Positions 20,175 to 30,514 of a stretch of 64,000 nucleotides of DNA are shown here, piece after piece. The translations under genes and the position numbers were made by a program. The stretch is from Forficula auricularia (Eukaryota > Arthropoda > Insecta > Dermaptera > Forficulidae). The stretch lies in contig JALMQS010000666.1 of the NCBI GenBank assembly GCA_024734495.1, forward strand, positions 318,295-382,294. Reading direction: 5' to 3'. Numbering within the stretch: position 1 is the first letter of the stretch; each line of letters begins with the position of its first letter. Under the pieces are notes generated by a model. That model was not told the origin of the DNA and did no database searches. It saw only the letters and a list, made by a program, of their open reading frames with translations.

Positions 20175-21084
20175 CTTCTAATTCATTCGCCAGACGCTTT
20201 CTCTTACGAGATGCATGCAAGGTATTATATTAAGTCACTATTAATAACATCACTACAAAAGAAAAATAAAAATAATTTTTATAAAAAAATAAATAAAACC
20301 GAATTCAAAAAAATTAAAATCAACAAATAAAATAATAAGAACTCAAAAATCAAATAAAATGCACTAAAACGTATATAATAATTATCTAATTTAGTTACAA
20401 CTAAACTACGAAATATTTACATGAAATCACTTTTTGAAGTCGGTGCTAAACAAACTATATAAGCGACCGTACCCGCCAAACGTACTAAATAAGGTCCGTC
20501 GAGTTCGATTCATAAAATGTATATGTTTGGCACCGACTTCAAAAAGTGATTTCATGTTAATATTTCGTCGTTTAGTTGTAACTAAATAAGATAATTATTT
20601 TTTACCTTTTAGTGCATTTTATTTGAATTTTGAGTTATTTTTATTTTATTTGTTGAATTTAATTTTTTCAAGTCGGTTTTTGTTTTTCTAAAAATTATTT
20701 TATTTTTCCTTTTTTAGTGATGTTAAGAATAGTGACTTAATATAATACCTTGCATGCATCTCCTAAGAAAGCGTTGGGCGAATGAATCAGAAATTGATAA
20801 TAAAATTCAATTCATAAATAGGGAAATTCTCTAAAAACGTTAGCGGGTTTTAAATGAACCTTTTAATTGTTTTTTTTATAAAAGATTTTATTTATTATAA
20901 TTTCGATTATTTGCTCATAAGAATTGGATATTTACGTTAATTCGTCATTGATCATATCATCAGAATTAAATTTCGTCGTTTAGTTGTAACTAAATTAGAT
21001 AATTATTTGTTTTATACCTTTTAGTGCATTTTATTTGATTTTTGAGTTCTTATTATTTTATTTGTTGCTTTTAATTTTTTTGAA
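20175..21084. repeat. ACCGACTTC element, type B palindrome and a second partial unit
   Basis: Resumes with 'cgccagacgctttctcttac', then the inverted arms (20300-20700) around 'aagcgaccgtacccgcc'. A further partial tail follows and a last arm ends at 'gaagtcggtttt' (21082). Confidence 0.65.
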
Positions 21085-21171
21085 GTCGGTTTTATTTTTT
21101 TTATATTTTTTATATTCTAACTAAATCTTATCTATCCACCTATACCTATATTCTTTTTCTGTTTCTCATTT
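21085..21171 (+). repeat. Long direct repeat left of the RTE-like LINE
   Basis: About 87 bp from 'gtcggttttattt' to 'ttctgtttctcattt', repeated with 5-7 differences at 23371-23455 on the other side of the LINE. It begins inside the end of an ACCGACTTC element. Confidence 0.75.
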
Positions 21172-21263
21172 CATCATCATCATTGAGTATACAGTCCTAA
21201 GACTGGTTTGATGCAACAATCCGTCTCCACTCGACTCTGTCCCCCGCCAGCTGTTTAACCTCT

Positions 21264-22480
21264 CTAAATGTCTGGCATCCCATATCCCCCAATTATTTGG
21301 TTGAAATATTCTAATCTGGTTCTTCCCCTTCCCCTTTTCTTTCCCACCTCCCCCTCCAAGATATCCCTAAGCAGTCCCCCATGTCTCAGTGTGTGCCCCA
21401 TCATCTGACCTCTTCTCTTCTTCAGACTCTTCCACAAGGTTCTTCTTTCTCCGATTCTTCCAAGAACTTCTTCATTTGTAATTTTATCCATCCATTTGAT
21501 ATTCATCATTCTTCTGTAGCACCACATTTCGAAAGCCTCCAATCTCTTTCTCTCCGCTTTTCCAATTGTCCAGGTTTCACACCCGTACATGGCTATGCTC
21601 CATACATATGTCTTCAATAGCAACTTCCTGTTTGCTAAGCTGATTGAGGAGGAGCATAGTAGTTTTTGTTTTGAATTAAACCCCATTTTTGCTTGGGCAA
21701 TTCTTGATTTAATTTCGTTTTTGCTCCTCCCATCCCATGTTATTTTACTTCCTAGGTAGCGGAATTCCTTAACTCCTTCTAGGTTTTCTTGGTTAATTTT
21801 GATGCATTCCTGTCTCGTTTGTTCTTTTTTTGTACATACTAGGACCTTGGTTTTATTCTTGTTTATTTTCATTTTGATTTCTTCTATTAGGATTTGGTTA
21901 ATTCCATTCAAGGCGTCCTCTAATTCTTTTTTATTGCTTCCTAGAAGGGCAATGTCATCGGCAAATCTTAACATAGCGATCTTTTGACCTTGGATTTCTA
22001 TACCTGTATCAATTTTGTCTTTGAATTCTTTAATCGCTTCTTCTATGTATAAGTTGAAAATCATGGGTGACAGCACACATCCTTGTCTTACACCTTTTTT
22101 TATTTTGGCTTCTCTGTGTTCATCACCAATATTTATAATTGCCGTCTGGTTTTGATATAGATTGTAGATTAGTCTTCTCTCTCTGAATTTTATTCCCGCC
22201 TGTTTTAATATTTTAAACATAATTTCCCAATTGACATTATCGAATGCTTTTTCTAGGTCTATGAATCCGATGTAGACAGATTCTTCCCTGATAAAAGCCC
22301 TTTCTATTATTAGTCTAAGAGAGAATTGCTTCTCGGGTGCCTCTGTTTCTTCTAAAGCCGAACTGGTCTTCCCCCAGATTTTCTTCAACTCTTTGTTCTA
22401 TTCTTCTCTGGATTATTTTGGTTAGGATTTTGGAGGCATGTGAGGTTAGGCTAATGGTCCTGAAATTTTCACATTTATCC
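21264..22480 (-). pseudogene. RTE-like reverse transcriptase, palm to C-terminus
   Basis: The 374-codon frame (22388-21264) reads IGFIDLEKAFDNVNWE (first catalytic Asp), KKGVRQGCVLSPMIFNLYIE, MLRFADDIALLGS near 21950 (Asp pair) and FRYLGSKITWDGRSK. It continues with TYVWSIAMYGCETWT, FEMWCYRRMM and GKKRGRGRTR near the end. The residues just upstream, including a QFGFRRNRGTREAI-type motif, are in a neighbouring frame at 22480-22340, so at least one frameshift is present. All catalytic motifs are preserved, but the endonuclease is absent. Dead copy. Confidence 0.85.
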
Positions 22481-22505
22481 GCGCCTGTCTTTTTGGGAAG
22501 TGTGA

Positions 22506-22718
22506 CTATTTTGTTTTTTCGAAATCTTTTGGGATGATTCCCAATTTATAGATTTTGCTAATTAGTTCAAAGAGTTTGTCAAGTGCCTTTTCCCCAGAGT
22601 TCTTTAGGATTTCAGCTTGTATATTGTCTATTCCGGGTGCTCTATTATTTTTTAGTTCCTTCAAAGCTGTCTCGAATTCTGACCTGAGTATGGGGTCTCC
22701 TAATTCGTTTTCGTCCAC
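22506..22718 (-). pseudogene. RTE-like reverse transcriptase, N-terminal fingers
   Basis: Reads DPILRSEFETALKELKNNRAPGIDNIQAEIL, the 'KAPG.D.I..E..K' motif that opens the RT domain, then IYKLGIIPKDFEKTK. It joins the downstream palm segment after a frameshift near 22506. Confidence 0.8.
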
Positions 22719-23370
22719 AGATTCTTTCTTCTTCTATTGGGTTCATTGATTTTTCTTCTCCATGAAGCTTCTTCTAGGTGTTCCTTCCATCTATTTGCCT
22801 GTTCATTTTCGTTTAGATAATGTGGCCTCCTTTATCTCTTATGTTCTTGCTTTTTGGCTTGTCTTCTTGAAAATTTCTTTTTATTGCTCTATAGGCTACA
22901 TCCAACTTTTCCCAATACTAGATTTTCGTTGACTTCTTTACATTTTTCTTGAATCATTTTTTCTTTTGCTTTTCTACATTCTCTTATAACTTTCCATCTT
23001 AATTTTTTATATGTTTCTTTCCCTTCTTCGTCTTTTCTGTTCTTAAATTTTCTTCGTTCGTCAATCAGTTGCAGTATTTCGTCTGTTACCCATGGCTTTT
23101 AATTTCGTTTTTCTTTGATTTAAGGACTTCGTTGGCTGTTTCAGTCAGGCTTGATTTCATAGCATTCCATTCTTGTTCGATTTCTTCTTCTTTATTATTT
23201 GTGGGTGTTTTTTCTTCCAGTTTCTTATTCATTACGTTGTTCGAAAAGTTTTTGGGTTTCCTTATTTTTTAATTTAGATATCCCAGTTTTTTCGCGACCC
23301 TCCCTTTTTATTAGTTTTTTAAATTTTAGTTGGCATTTCATCGCAATTAGATTGCTGGTCACTAAAAATC

Positions 23371-23455
23371 GTCGGTTTTATTTTTTTTTATATTTTTTAT
23401 ATTCTAACTAAATCTTACTATATACCTATACCTATATTCTTTCTGTTTCTCATTT
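23371..23455 (+). repeat. Long direct repeat right of the RTE-like LINE
   Basis: Partner of 21085-21171. Confidence 0.75.
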
Positions 23456-23832
23456 AAATGTTACTATATGTATGTATTCTTTCTGTTTGCTCATTTAAAT
23501 GTTATATATTCTTTCTGTTTCTGCTCTACGAGGTAGCCACCTCAGAGCATTGTTTTTAAATAAATAAATAAATAGATGTGGTTTACCATTACATGCATAG
23601 GGATATTTTGTATGTAGGTATAAATTATTAAAATAATGGGATGTTAACGATAATAATAATTCATAATTTCACCTTCATAACTCAATTTACCGTTAAAAAA
23701 AAAAAGGATAATTCAACAAAAAATAATTCAAAATAAATTAATTAAGCGGATGACGTGATGGCTATTTAATTGAAATCCTGACGAGCTTTCTATTGAATTG
23801 AATTTTCGGTCATTATTTATGAACATAACACA
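23456..23832. other. No recognised feature
   Basis: AT-rich. 'tctttctgtttctcatttaaatgtta' is repeated twice right after the direct repeat; otherwise nothing recognised. Confidence 0.35.
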
Positions 23833-23844
23833 ATGATAATAAGT

Positions 23845-24088
23845 AAAAATATGTGGATGATATTTTTTGTTATTTGGTCGGACACTACTAGGCAATTAAG
23901 CTTATTTGAAAACTATTTAAATAATAACCTCCATACTAAATTTGCCTCTTTTTATTCAATGTTCCACAGTCTCCTTAGTATACCAATGAATACAACACAT
24001 TTTAATAAGGAACTAAATATTATCAAGAACATAGCCCTGAATAATGGTTATGATATTTCGACTATTAACAAAATTTCTAATAAAAATA
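23845..24088 (+). pseudogene. Penelope-like RT fragment (PLE3) with internal deletion
   Basis: TAT GTG GAT GAT at 23850-23861 encodes the Penelope YVDD active site in one frame. After a frameshift come FVIWSDTTRQLSLFENYLNN and then, directly, KFASFYSMFHSLLSIPM, NKELNIIKNIALNNGYD and ISTINKI. The last part is the helical region after the PLE palm. The segment normally between the two, with the FT.E and FLD motifs, is missing, so this is an internally deleted remnant. It ends where a GC-rich repeat begins at 24090. Confidence 0.7.
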
Positions 24089-24190
24089 GCTTCAAGGCCC
24101 GCCTTCGGCAGCGACTTTACTGCTGGGGGCTTCAGGACCCCGCTACGTGGCTGCTTTATTGATGTTTTATTAGTTACAGAGAATAAATAT
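24089..24190 (+). repeat. GC-rich repeat patch, uninterrupted copy
   Basis: 'agcttcaaggcccgccttcg...gctgggggcttcagg...acgtggctgctttattgatg' runs straight into 'ttattagttacagagaataa'. It is the pre-insertion form of the locus at 11560-12715. The GC-rich part can fold into short hairpins. Confidence 0.6.
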
Positions 24191-24510
24191 ATTATATATA
24201 TATATATTTGGTTTTAATCTTTAAAATATATTTTTAAAGAAATTCCAAAAGCTAATTAATTCCTTTCAGTTAGTTTAGTTAGTATAGATTCAATAATCCT
24301 TTATAATTAACTTTGAAATAAATAAATAATATTGAAATGAATGAATGAGCTCGAATACAAAAGCCAAAAGGCTTAGTTCTTTTGAAATGGCTGAGGGTCT
24401 TAAATACAATAGAAAAAAGATGAGGTGAGCATTCCCAAGGGTATTTTTAAGAAAAATAATTTTTAAATAACATATTTTATTTTAAATTAAATATTTTTCA
24501 TCTATATATA
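24191..24510. other. No recognised feature
   Basis: AT-rich spacer with nothing recognised. Confidence 0.35.
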
Positions 24511-25105
24511 CAGGGTGACCACGAGAAACATTTACGTTTTAGAAATAAAAAAACAATATTAATTTTTCAAGATACTATTTATTTAACTTAAGTTACATAG
24601 TTGTGGTTATACGCCATTTACTTTACGTAGAGAAAATGATGTCAGGAAGGTGACGTCCTTCTTCCCTGAGGCAATTTTCTATTCTGTCCAGGAAGCTCCT
24701 CCACAGGTCCTGACAGGTCACCTGATTTCAAGATTTGGAGATGTGCACTGGCCTCCTCGATCTCCGGACCTTAACATGTGTGATTTTTATTTGTGGGGAC
24801 ATTTGAAAGAGCAAATTTATCGACATAAACCCCGTACTTTAGATGACTTGAAAGCGGCGATACGTACTGAGGTGGCGTTGATCACTGAGGATACACTGGA
24901 ACGAGTGTGGAGGAGCTTCCTGGACAGAATAGCAAAATTGCCTCAGGGAAGAAGGACGTCACCTTCCTGACATCATTTTCTCTACGTCAAGTAAATGGCG
25001 TATAACCACAACTACATGTATAACTTAAGTTAAATAAATAGTATCTTGAAAAATTAATATTGTTTTTTTATTTCTAAAACGTAAATGTTTCTCGTGGTCA
25101 CCCTG
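24511..25105. mobile_element. Tc1/mariner-type fold-back element with 200-bp arms
   Basis: Arms 24511-24705 and 24906-25105 are inverted copies with few differences, starting 'cagggtgaccacgagaaac' next to TATA on both sides (TA target). The right arm contains the last codons of a transposase as well as the terminal sequence. The left arm has that same coding stretch in reverse. It therefore looks like an inverted duplication of the element's 3' end. Confidence 0.8.
24736..24970 (+). pseudogene. IS630/Tc1/mariner transposase C-terminal fragment
   Basis: Contains VHWPPRSPDLNMCDFYLWGHLKEQ, the motif around the third catalytic acidic residue (CDF), followed by HKPRTLDDLKAAIR and VWRSFLDRI near the C-terminus. 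Only about 80 residues of an expected 340 or so remain, and the first two catalytic Asp are missing. The end of the frame lies within the right inverted arm. Confidence 0.75.
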
Positions 25106-25307
25106 TATATATAATCAAAAGCTTGGCTGAAACATTTTTTATTTTTTTCTACCCTATTAAAGACGGTTTTCAGAATTTTTTTAAAACAATTTCACCCAAC
25201 CCAAAGAAGTTAGAATTTTTGAAAAAAATAGCTTTTTTAAATAACCATAACTTTTTCAAAAATGTAGTTATCATGACGTTTTTTATTTAAACTTACTTTA
25301 AAAAAAA

Positions 25308-25664
25308 TATAGATAGATTTTTTAAATCTTTGTTGCAATATTAAATTCTTCTTCAACGATAATGTATTTAGAACTATTGAGAATGAATGACATTAAAAAA
25401 TCTTACAAACAGGGCCGCCAACACTTGTTTTTTTGCTAGTTTAGTTCTTTTATTGTTTGGCAAGCTATGTTGGCTAACCTGAATTTTTTTCGTTTTTCCT
25501 AAATTTTCCAATTTTCCGGGCAACTTTTCCAATTTTTTTTTTTACGTATTAACCTGAATTGGACTATTACGAACATTTAAAAAAAAATTTGCCAAATCGG
25601 TCCAGGCATTTGAGAGATCTGCACTTACAAAGAAACAGAAATTCATTTTTATTATATAGATTAA
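25308..25664 (-). repeat. TCTATATAATAAAAA-type repeat (copy 3)
   Basis: Same layout as 13432-13780 with about 90% visible agreement. It ends 'tttttattatatagatt'. Confidence 0.5.
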
Positions 25665-25719
25665 AATGTTTCACCTAGAACCGACACCAAATTTTTTAAA
25701 GATTATAACATAAAAATTT

Positions 25720-26437
25720 TTAAGAAAAAAATAAAAACCGACTTCTAAAAATTAAATGCAACAAATAAAATACACTAAAAGGTATAAAATAATTATTATC
25801 TTATTTAGTTACAACTAAACGACGAAATATTAACACGAAATTACTTTTTGAAGTCGGTGCCAAACATATACCTTTAATGAATCGCACTCGACGGATCTTA
25901 CTTAGTACGTTTGGAGGATATGCTCGCTTATAGTTATAGTTTGTTTGGTACCGAATTCAAAAAGTAATTTCGTGTTAATATTTCGTCGTTTAGTTGTAAC
26001 TAAATAAGATAATAATTATTTTATACCTTTTAGTGTATTTTATTTGTTGCATTTAATTTTTAGAAGTCGGTTTTTATTTTTTCTTAAAAATTTTTATTTT
26101 TCTCTTTTTAGTGATGTTATTAATAGTGATCATATGATCAGAACTTGACCAAATTAATATGACACCATCCCTAAGACACCCCCTTTCGGATAAAAAAAGA
26201 ACCATCGAAATCGGTTTATGAACAAAGAGGTTAGGTCTAAACAAACCTAATAAAAAAGGTCTAATACCTATGAAAAAAAATCGAAAAAAATGGGACCAAT
26301 CGGAAGCTAGGCTGGACCCAATGCAAAAAAATTTTCAAAATCGGTTGACAATTGGCGGAGATATGAGGTAACATAGGCACAAAAAAAAAAAAATTCAATC
26401 GAATAGAGAACCTCCTCCTTTTTTGAAGTCGGTTAAA
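25720..26437 (+). repeat. ACCGACTTC element, type A, complete
   Basis: Palindromic part about 25737-26070, tail to 'gaagtcggtt' at 26426-26435. The core spacer is in the opposite orientation relative to copy 17605-18340 ('acggatcttacttagtacg' here), so the core can flip. Confidence 0.8.
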
Positions 26438-26878
26438 AATGAATTTTGACATTATTATTCGAGAAAGATCCTCTAGAAACGAGAAATCATCCACGATGAT
26501 ATTTGTTCAACACGATATCTCTTTATAATTTTATCTATTTACTCAATTTACAACTTAAGCAGATTAGACAATCTACATCCGTTTTTGAGAGACCCTAAAA
26601 TTTATTATTACACTTCCATTTAGATCTCAGCTTAAGCGGACGATTTTGTCCTTCCTGACCTAAATACTTGAAGAAGAACTTAATATTAGTTTTGGTTAAA
26701 GACCTTGATATAGTATTTATAATAAAATGAATGAATTCAAAACTTACCTATTCATAAATATAAATTTAACTATGTACTAAATAAAGTTATTATTTTGAAT
26801 TAAATTAAAAAGTTACAACTTTTTCAAGAAGTATTCAAATTAAACTACTTTTAAGAATTTAAATAAATTTTCTATAAT
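26438..26878. other. No recognised feature
   Basis: AT-rich sequence without a notable frame. Confidence 0.35.
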
Positions 26879-26890
26879 TAATACAATTTA
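26879..26890 (+). repeat. 12-bp target duplication, left
   Basis: TAATACAATTTA, repeated at 27392-27403 on the other side of the inverted-repeat element. Confidence 0.75.
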
Positions 26891-27035
26891 GTTGAAAAGT
26901 TTTGTTTTGCCGAGAGTAGCAGAGTTGTTGATTCACAAAGAGAAACAAAGAGATTGTCTTCTGCTTGATGCAAATAAACATATACACATATATATCAAGA
27001 TGATATATCTGTATATATATATTATTTATTTGTTT

Positions 27036-27074
27036 GAGACTATAGTTTCGAAGACTTGGTCTTCATCATCAGTC
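27036..27074 (-). ncRNA. Hammerhead-like ribozyme core, left arm
   Basis: Minus strand: CTGATGA, one extra T, GAAGAC-CAA-GTCTTC (6-bp stem II), GAAA, then C-TATA-GTC, giving a 2-bp stem III and a GUC cleavage site. Stem I is only about 3 bp (AGA with TCT). Same layout as the right arm. Confidence 0.6.
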
Positions 27075-27254
27075 TTTCTTCAATTATAAATGTTTTTCAT
27101 GGAGTCAATATCATATGGATGCTGAAAACTTGGTGTTCCTTCGTCACTGGAAAGCTAGCAACTAGCAGAGTTGCCAGCTTTCAGCATGAAGGAACACCAA
27201 GTTTTCAGTATCCATATGATATTGACTCCATGAAAAACATTTATAATTGAAGAA

Positions 27255-27296
27255 AGACTGATGATGAAGACCAAGTCTTCGAAACTATAGTCTCAA
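27255..27296 (+). ncRNA. Hammerhead-like ribozyme core, right arm
   Basis: CTGATGA at 27258-27264, GAAGAC/GTCTTC stem II, GAAA at 27281-27284, TATA loop and predicted cleavage after GTC (27290-27292). A U inserted between CUGAUGA and stem II is shared by all copies here and may weaken catalysis. Confidence 0.6.
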
Positions 27297-27391
27297 ACAA
27301 TAATAATATATATATACAGATATATCATCTTGATATATATGTGTATATGTTTATTTGCATCAAGCAGAAGACAATCTCTTGTTTCTCTTTG

Positions 27392-27403
27392 TAATACAAT
27401 TTA
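27392..27403 (+). repeat. 12-bp target duplication, right
   Basis: Partner of 26879-26890. Confidence 0.75.
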
Positions 27404-27429
27404 TTTAATTTTAGCCGAAATTTTTAACT

Positions 27430-28110
27430 CAAAAAAGCAGGAGGTTCTCAATTCGACTGAATTTTTAACCGACTTCAAAAAAGAAGGAGGTTCTCTATTC
27501 GATTGAATTTTTTTTTTTTTGTGCCTATGTTACCTCATATCTCCGCCAATTGTCAACCGATTTTTTTTCATAGGTATTAGACCTTTTTTATTAGGTTTGT
27601 TTAGACCTAACCTCTTTGTTTATGAACCGATTTCGATGGTTCTTTTTTTATCCGAAAGGGGGTGTCTTAGGGATGGTGTCATATTAATTTGGTCAAGTTC
27701 TGACGATATGATCACTATTAATAACATCACTAAAAAGAGAAAATAAAAATAATTTTTAAGAAAAAAATAAAACCGACTTCAAAAAATTAAATGCAACAAA
27801 TAAAATACACTAAAAGGTATAGAATAATTATTATCTTATTTAGTTACAACTAAACGACGAAATATTAACATGAAATTACTTTTTGAAGTTGGTGCCAAAC
27901 ATATACATTTTATGAATCGCACTCGACAGTCTTACTTAGTACGTTTCACGGGTACGCTCGCTTATAGGTATAGTTTGTTTGGCACCGACTTCAAAAAGTA
28001 ATTTCATGTAAATATTTCGTCGTTTAGTTGTAACTAAATAAGATAATAATTATTTTATACCTTTTAGTGGATTTTATTTGTTGCATTTAATTTTTTGAAG
28101 TCGGTTTTAT
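27430..28110 (-). repeat. ACCGACTTC element, type A, with a partial extra end
   Basis: A 40-bp partial end ('gcaggaggttctcaattcg') precedes a whole unit starting 'aaccgacttcaaaaaagaag' (27467). The unit ends at 'gaagtcggtttt' (28097-28108). Confidence 0.75.
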
Positions 28111-28159
28111 TTTTTCTTAAATATTTTTATTTTTTCTGAACTAGAGTTACATGAAAAAT

Positions 28160-29185
28160 ATTTTGTTATTATATCTAAACGAGCTTTTCGTGCGTGCCTT
28201 CGGCACGCCCTCCAACTCGGCCCTCCGAGCTGGTGCCCTGGCGGGCAGCGTCTCGGTCAAAAATTCTATTCCTCTTAAAAAACCACGTTTGAAATAAAAT
28301 GAGAAAAATGTACTTGCTTTTGTATAATGGTGTATTAAATTATTTGTCCACGGCACTGTAGTTATAACTCTTGATTATTAATGATATACTCTTGATTATT
28401 AATGATATATTCAAAGCAGAATCAATGAAGAAAATCGTGTATAGAGTAAATATATGATAGGGATCCCCAAATCCAGATGGTAAAAATCAGAGTCGCCAAG
28501 ACTTGATTTTTTTGCTTAGGTTATTTTTGTGTGTCATTTAATATAAAAAATTAAATAATAGTGCAAATTATTAAAAAATAAACAAATAATATATAAAATA
28601 TAATATATAAAATATAAATCAAATAAGATGTGAATAATTTCTTCTGTGCGCAAAGAAAAGCGAATTGAATATTAAATTTTTGAGTGGCGGGGCCGGGGGG
28701 TGGGGGTGGGGGGGGGTGAGGAATAATTATCGATATATTTAATGTTTCTTAATTTAAAATGATTTGGGGTCTTTCATTTCAAAATTCGAGTGCAAATTAA
28801 AATTATATTTCAAATTTGCCTGGTTAATGAAAATCAATTGGAGCTGTCAGTTTAAAATCCGAGCTGACAATTATATTTCAAATTTGCCTCGTTAATTAAT
28901 ATATATTTAATGTTTTCTAATTTAAAATCAATTGGTGTTTTTTCATTTTCATTCGAGTTCAAATGAATACAATATTATCTCGACACAAAGTCTAAATCAA
29001 AAATTTATAGTTTTAGTAACAGAAATCATGGTATAAATATTAATGTTGCATTGGTCTAGTGGTTAAAGCTAATGACTTTAGTTCAAGAGTTCGTAAGTTC
29101 GATTCTAGGCAAGAGGGAAGTTTTTTTAGAGAAATTTCTCTTAGCATTGTTACAAATTAATCTAGACAAAATATATATAGTATAG
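28160..29185 (+). repeat. Dispersed repeat with tRNA-like segment (copy 2)
   Basis: GC-rich end ('gccctggcgggcagcgtctcgg', here 28235-28257), then about 470 bp of extra sequence with a G-rich run (28688-28722). It continues into 'gggtctttcatttcaaaatt', the 'caaatttgcctcgttaatta' parts and the tRNA-like head. Inverse of 9885-10480. Confidence 0.65.
29045..29118 (+). repeat. tRNA-derived SINE-like head (copy 2)
   Basis: GCATTGGTCTAGTGG (box A) and AGTTCGATTC (box B, about 29096-29105) are spaced as in a tRNA gene. The anticodon arm does not form, so this is not called as a tRNA. Confidence 0.55.
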
Positions 29186-29814
29186 GCTAAATTTTAAAAG
29201 CCATTAACTTCTGGAATGATGTCAAGTACATAGTTGGAAACATCTAGAATTTGCCATTGAGAATAAATAATTCCCATTCGCTTGTTAAGTACTGATAACG
29301 AACATACATACTACTTTGACTGAACAGACTTGATATGTTCCTTTCTTGCCGAATAAATGATTAACCCCTCGAAATGTGTTATTTGCAATGCTAATTGAGT
29401 CACGGGGAGTCAATGCTCATTGTCAAAGACAGAAGATGTGTGGGGGCTGAACCTTGATGAAGAACTGAAGACGGAGCCAAAGCCACCCCCGCTCACAAAC
29501 TTTTGACTTTAATAGAATTATACAAATCTATATATCTTGCCAAACAACAACGAATTGTGCTTTTAAAGAAATTACTTCATATATTTAGAGAGAATCTTCT
29601 TTGATAACGGACGAAGAATGAAATCGAAACAAGATTTACTTGAGGACAATCATATTAAAAATACATTCATCTTTTAAGCTAACAAGGATCTTAATAAGAT
29701 TTTTTTATTTGAATAAGTGCTTAGAATATCATGAAATTTTTATTTATTTTGTTCAATTCAATTTTAGAAAATTTTAAGTGTATTTCAGATAATGCCAATT
29801 GTTTAGTTACATGT
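29186..29814. other. No recognised feature
   Basis: Apparently single-copy sequence within this window. No open frame of note; 29400-29500 is slightly less AT-rich ('agccaaagccacccccgctc'). Confidence 0.35.
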
Positions 29815-30490
29815 TAACCGACTTCAAAAAAGAAGGAGGTTCTCTATTCGACTGAATTTTTTTTTTGTGCCTATGTTACCTCATATCTCCGCCAATTCTG
29901 AACCGATTTTGAAATTTTTTTTTGCATTGGGTCCAGTCTAGCTTCCGATTGGTCCCATTTTTTTCGATTTTTTTCATAGGTATTAGACCTTTTTTATTAG
30001 GTTTGTTTAGACCTAACCTCTTTGTTTATGAACCGATTTCGATGGTTCTTTTTTTATCCGAAAGGGGTGTCTTAGGGATGGTGTCATATTAATTTGGTCA
30101 AGTTCTGATGATATGATCACTATTAATAACATCACTAAAAAGAGAAAAATAAAAAATTTTAAGAAAAAAATAAAAACCGACTTCAAAAAATTAAATGCAA
30201 CAAATAAAATACACTAAAAGGTATAAAATAATTATTATCTTATTTAGTTACAACTAAACGGTGAAATTTTAACATGAAATTACTTTTTGAAGTCGGTGCC
30301 AAACATATACCTTTTATGAATCGCACTTGGCGGGTACGCTCGCTTATAGGTATACTTTGTTTGGTACCGACTTCAAAAAGTAATTCCATGTTAATATTTC
30401 GTCGTTTAGTTGTAACTAAATAAGATAATAATTATTTTATACCTTTTAGTGGATTTTATTTGTTGCATTTAATTTTTTGAAGTCGGTTTT
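29815..30490 (-). repeat. ACCGACTTC element, type A
   Basis: Starts 'aaccgacttcaaaaaagaag', ends 'gaagtcggttttt' (30479-30491). The core spacer is shortened ('cgcacttggcgggtacgctc'). Confidence 0.75.
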
Positions 30491-30514
30491 TATTTTTTCT
30501 TAAAAATTATTTTT

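Larger units (their letters stand above)
21172..23370 (-). mobile_element. RTE-like non-LTR retrotransposon, 5'-truncated
   Basis: 2.2 kb on the minus strand. From 23345 downward there is a decayed linker before the RT (PWVTDEILQLIDERRKFKNR, KLRWKVIRECRKAKE), then RT fingers (22718-22506), palm and thumb (22388-21264), and a short 3' UTR. The UTR ends with 'cagtcttaggactgtatac' and a short ATG microsatellite (21172-21183). A microsatellite 3' end instead of poly(A) fits RTE-type elements. Confidence 0.8.
26891..27391. mobile_element. Hammerhead-motif inverted-repeat element (copy 1)
   Basis: 501 bp flanked by 12-bp duplications. After a 43-bp left lead ('ttttgccgagagtagcagag') come two arms of about 230 bp (26934-27165 and 27170-27391). 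They are near-identical inverses and start 'caaagagaaacaaagag'. Each arm has 'gcatcaagcagaagacaatc' (or its inverse), a TA-rich part, a hammerhead-like core, and 'catggagtcaatatcatatg'. No coding frame. The variable, fairly long target duplications suggest reverse-transcription-based insertion, not cut-and-paste. Confidence 0.75.
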
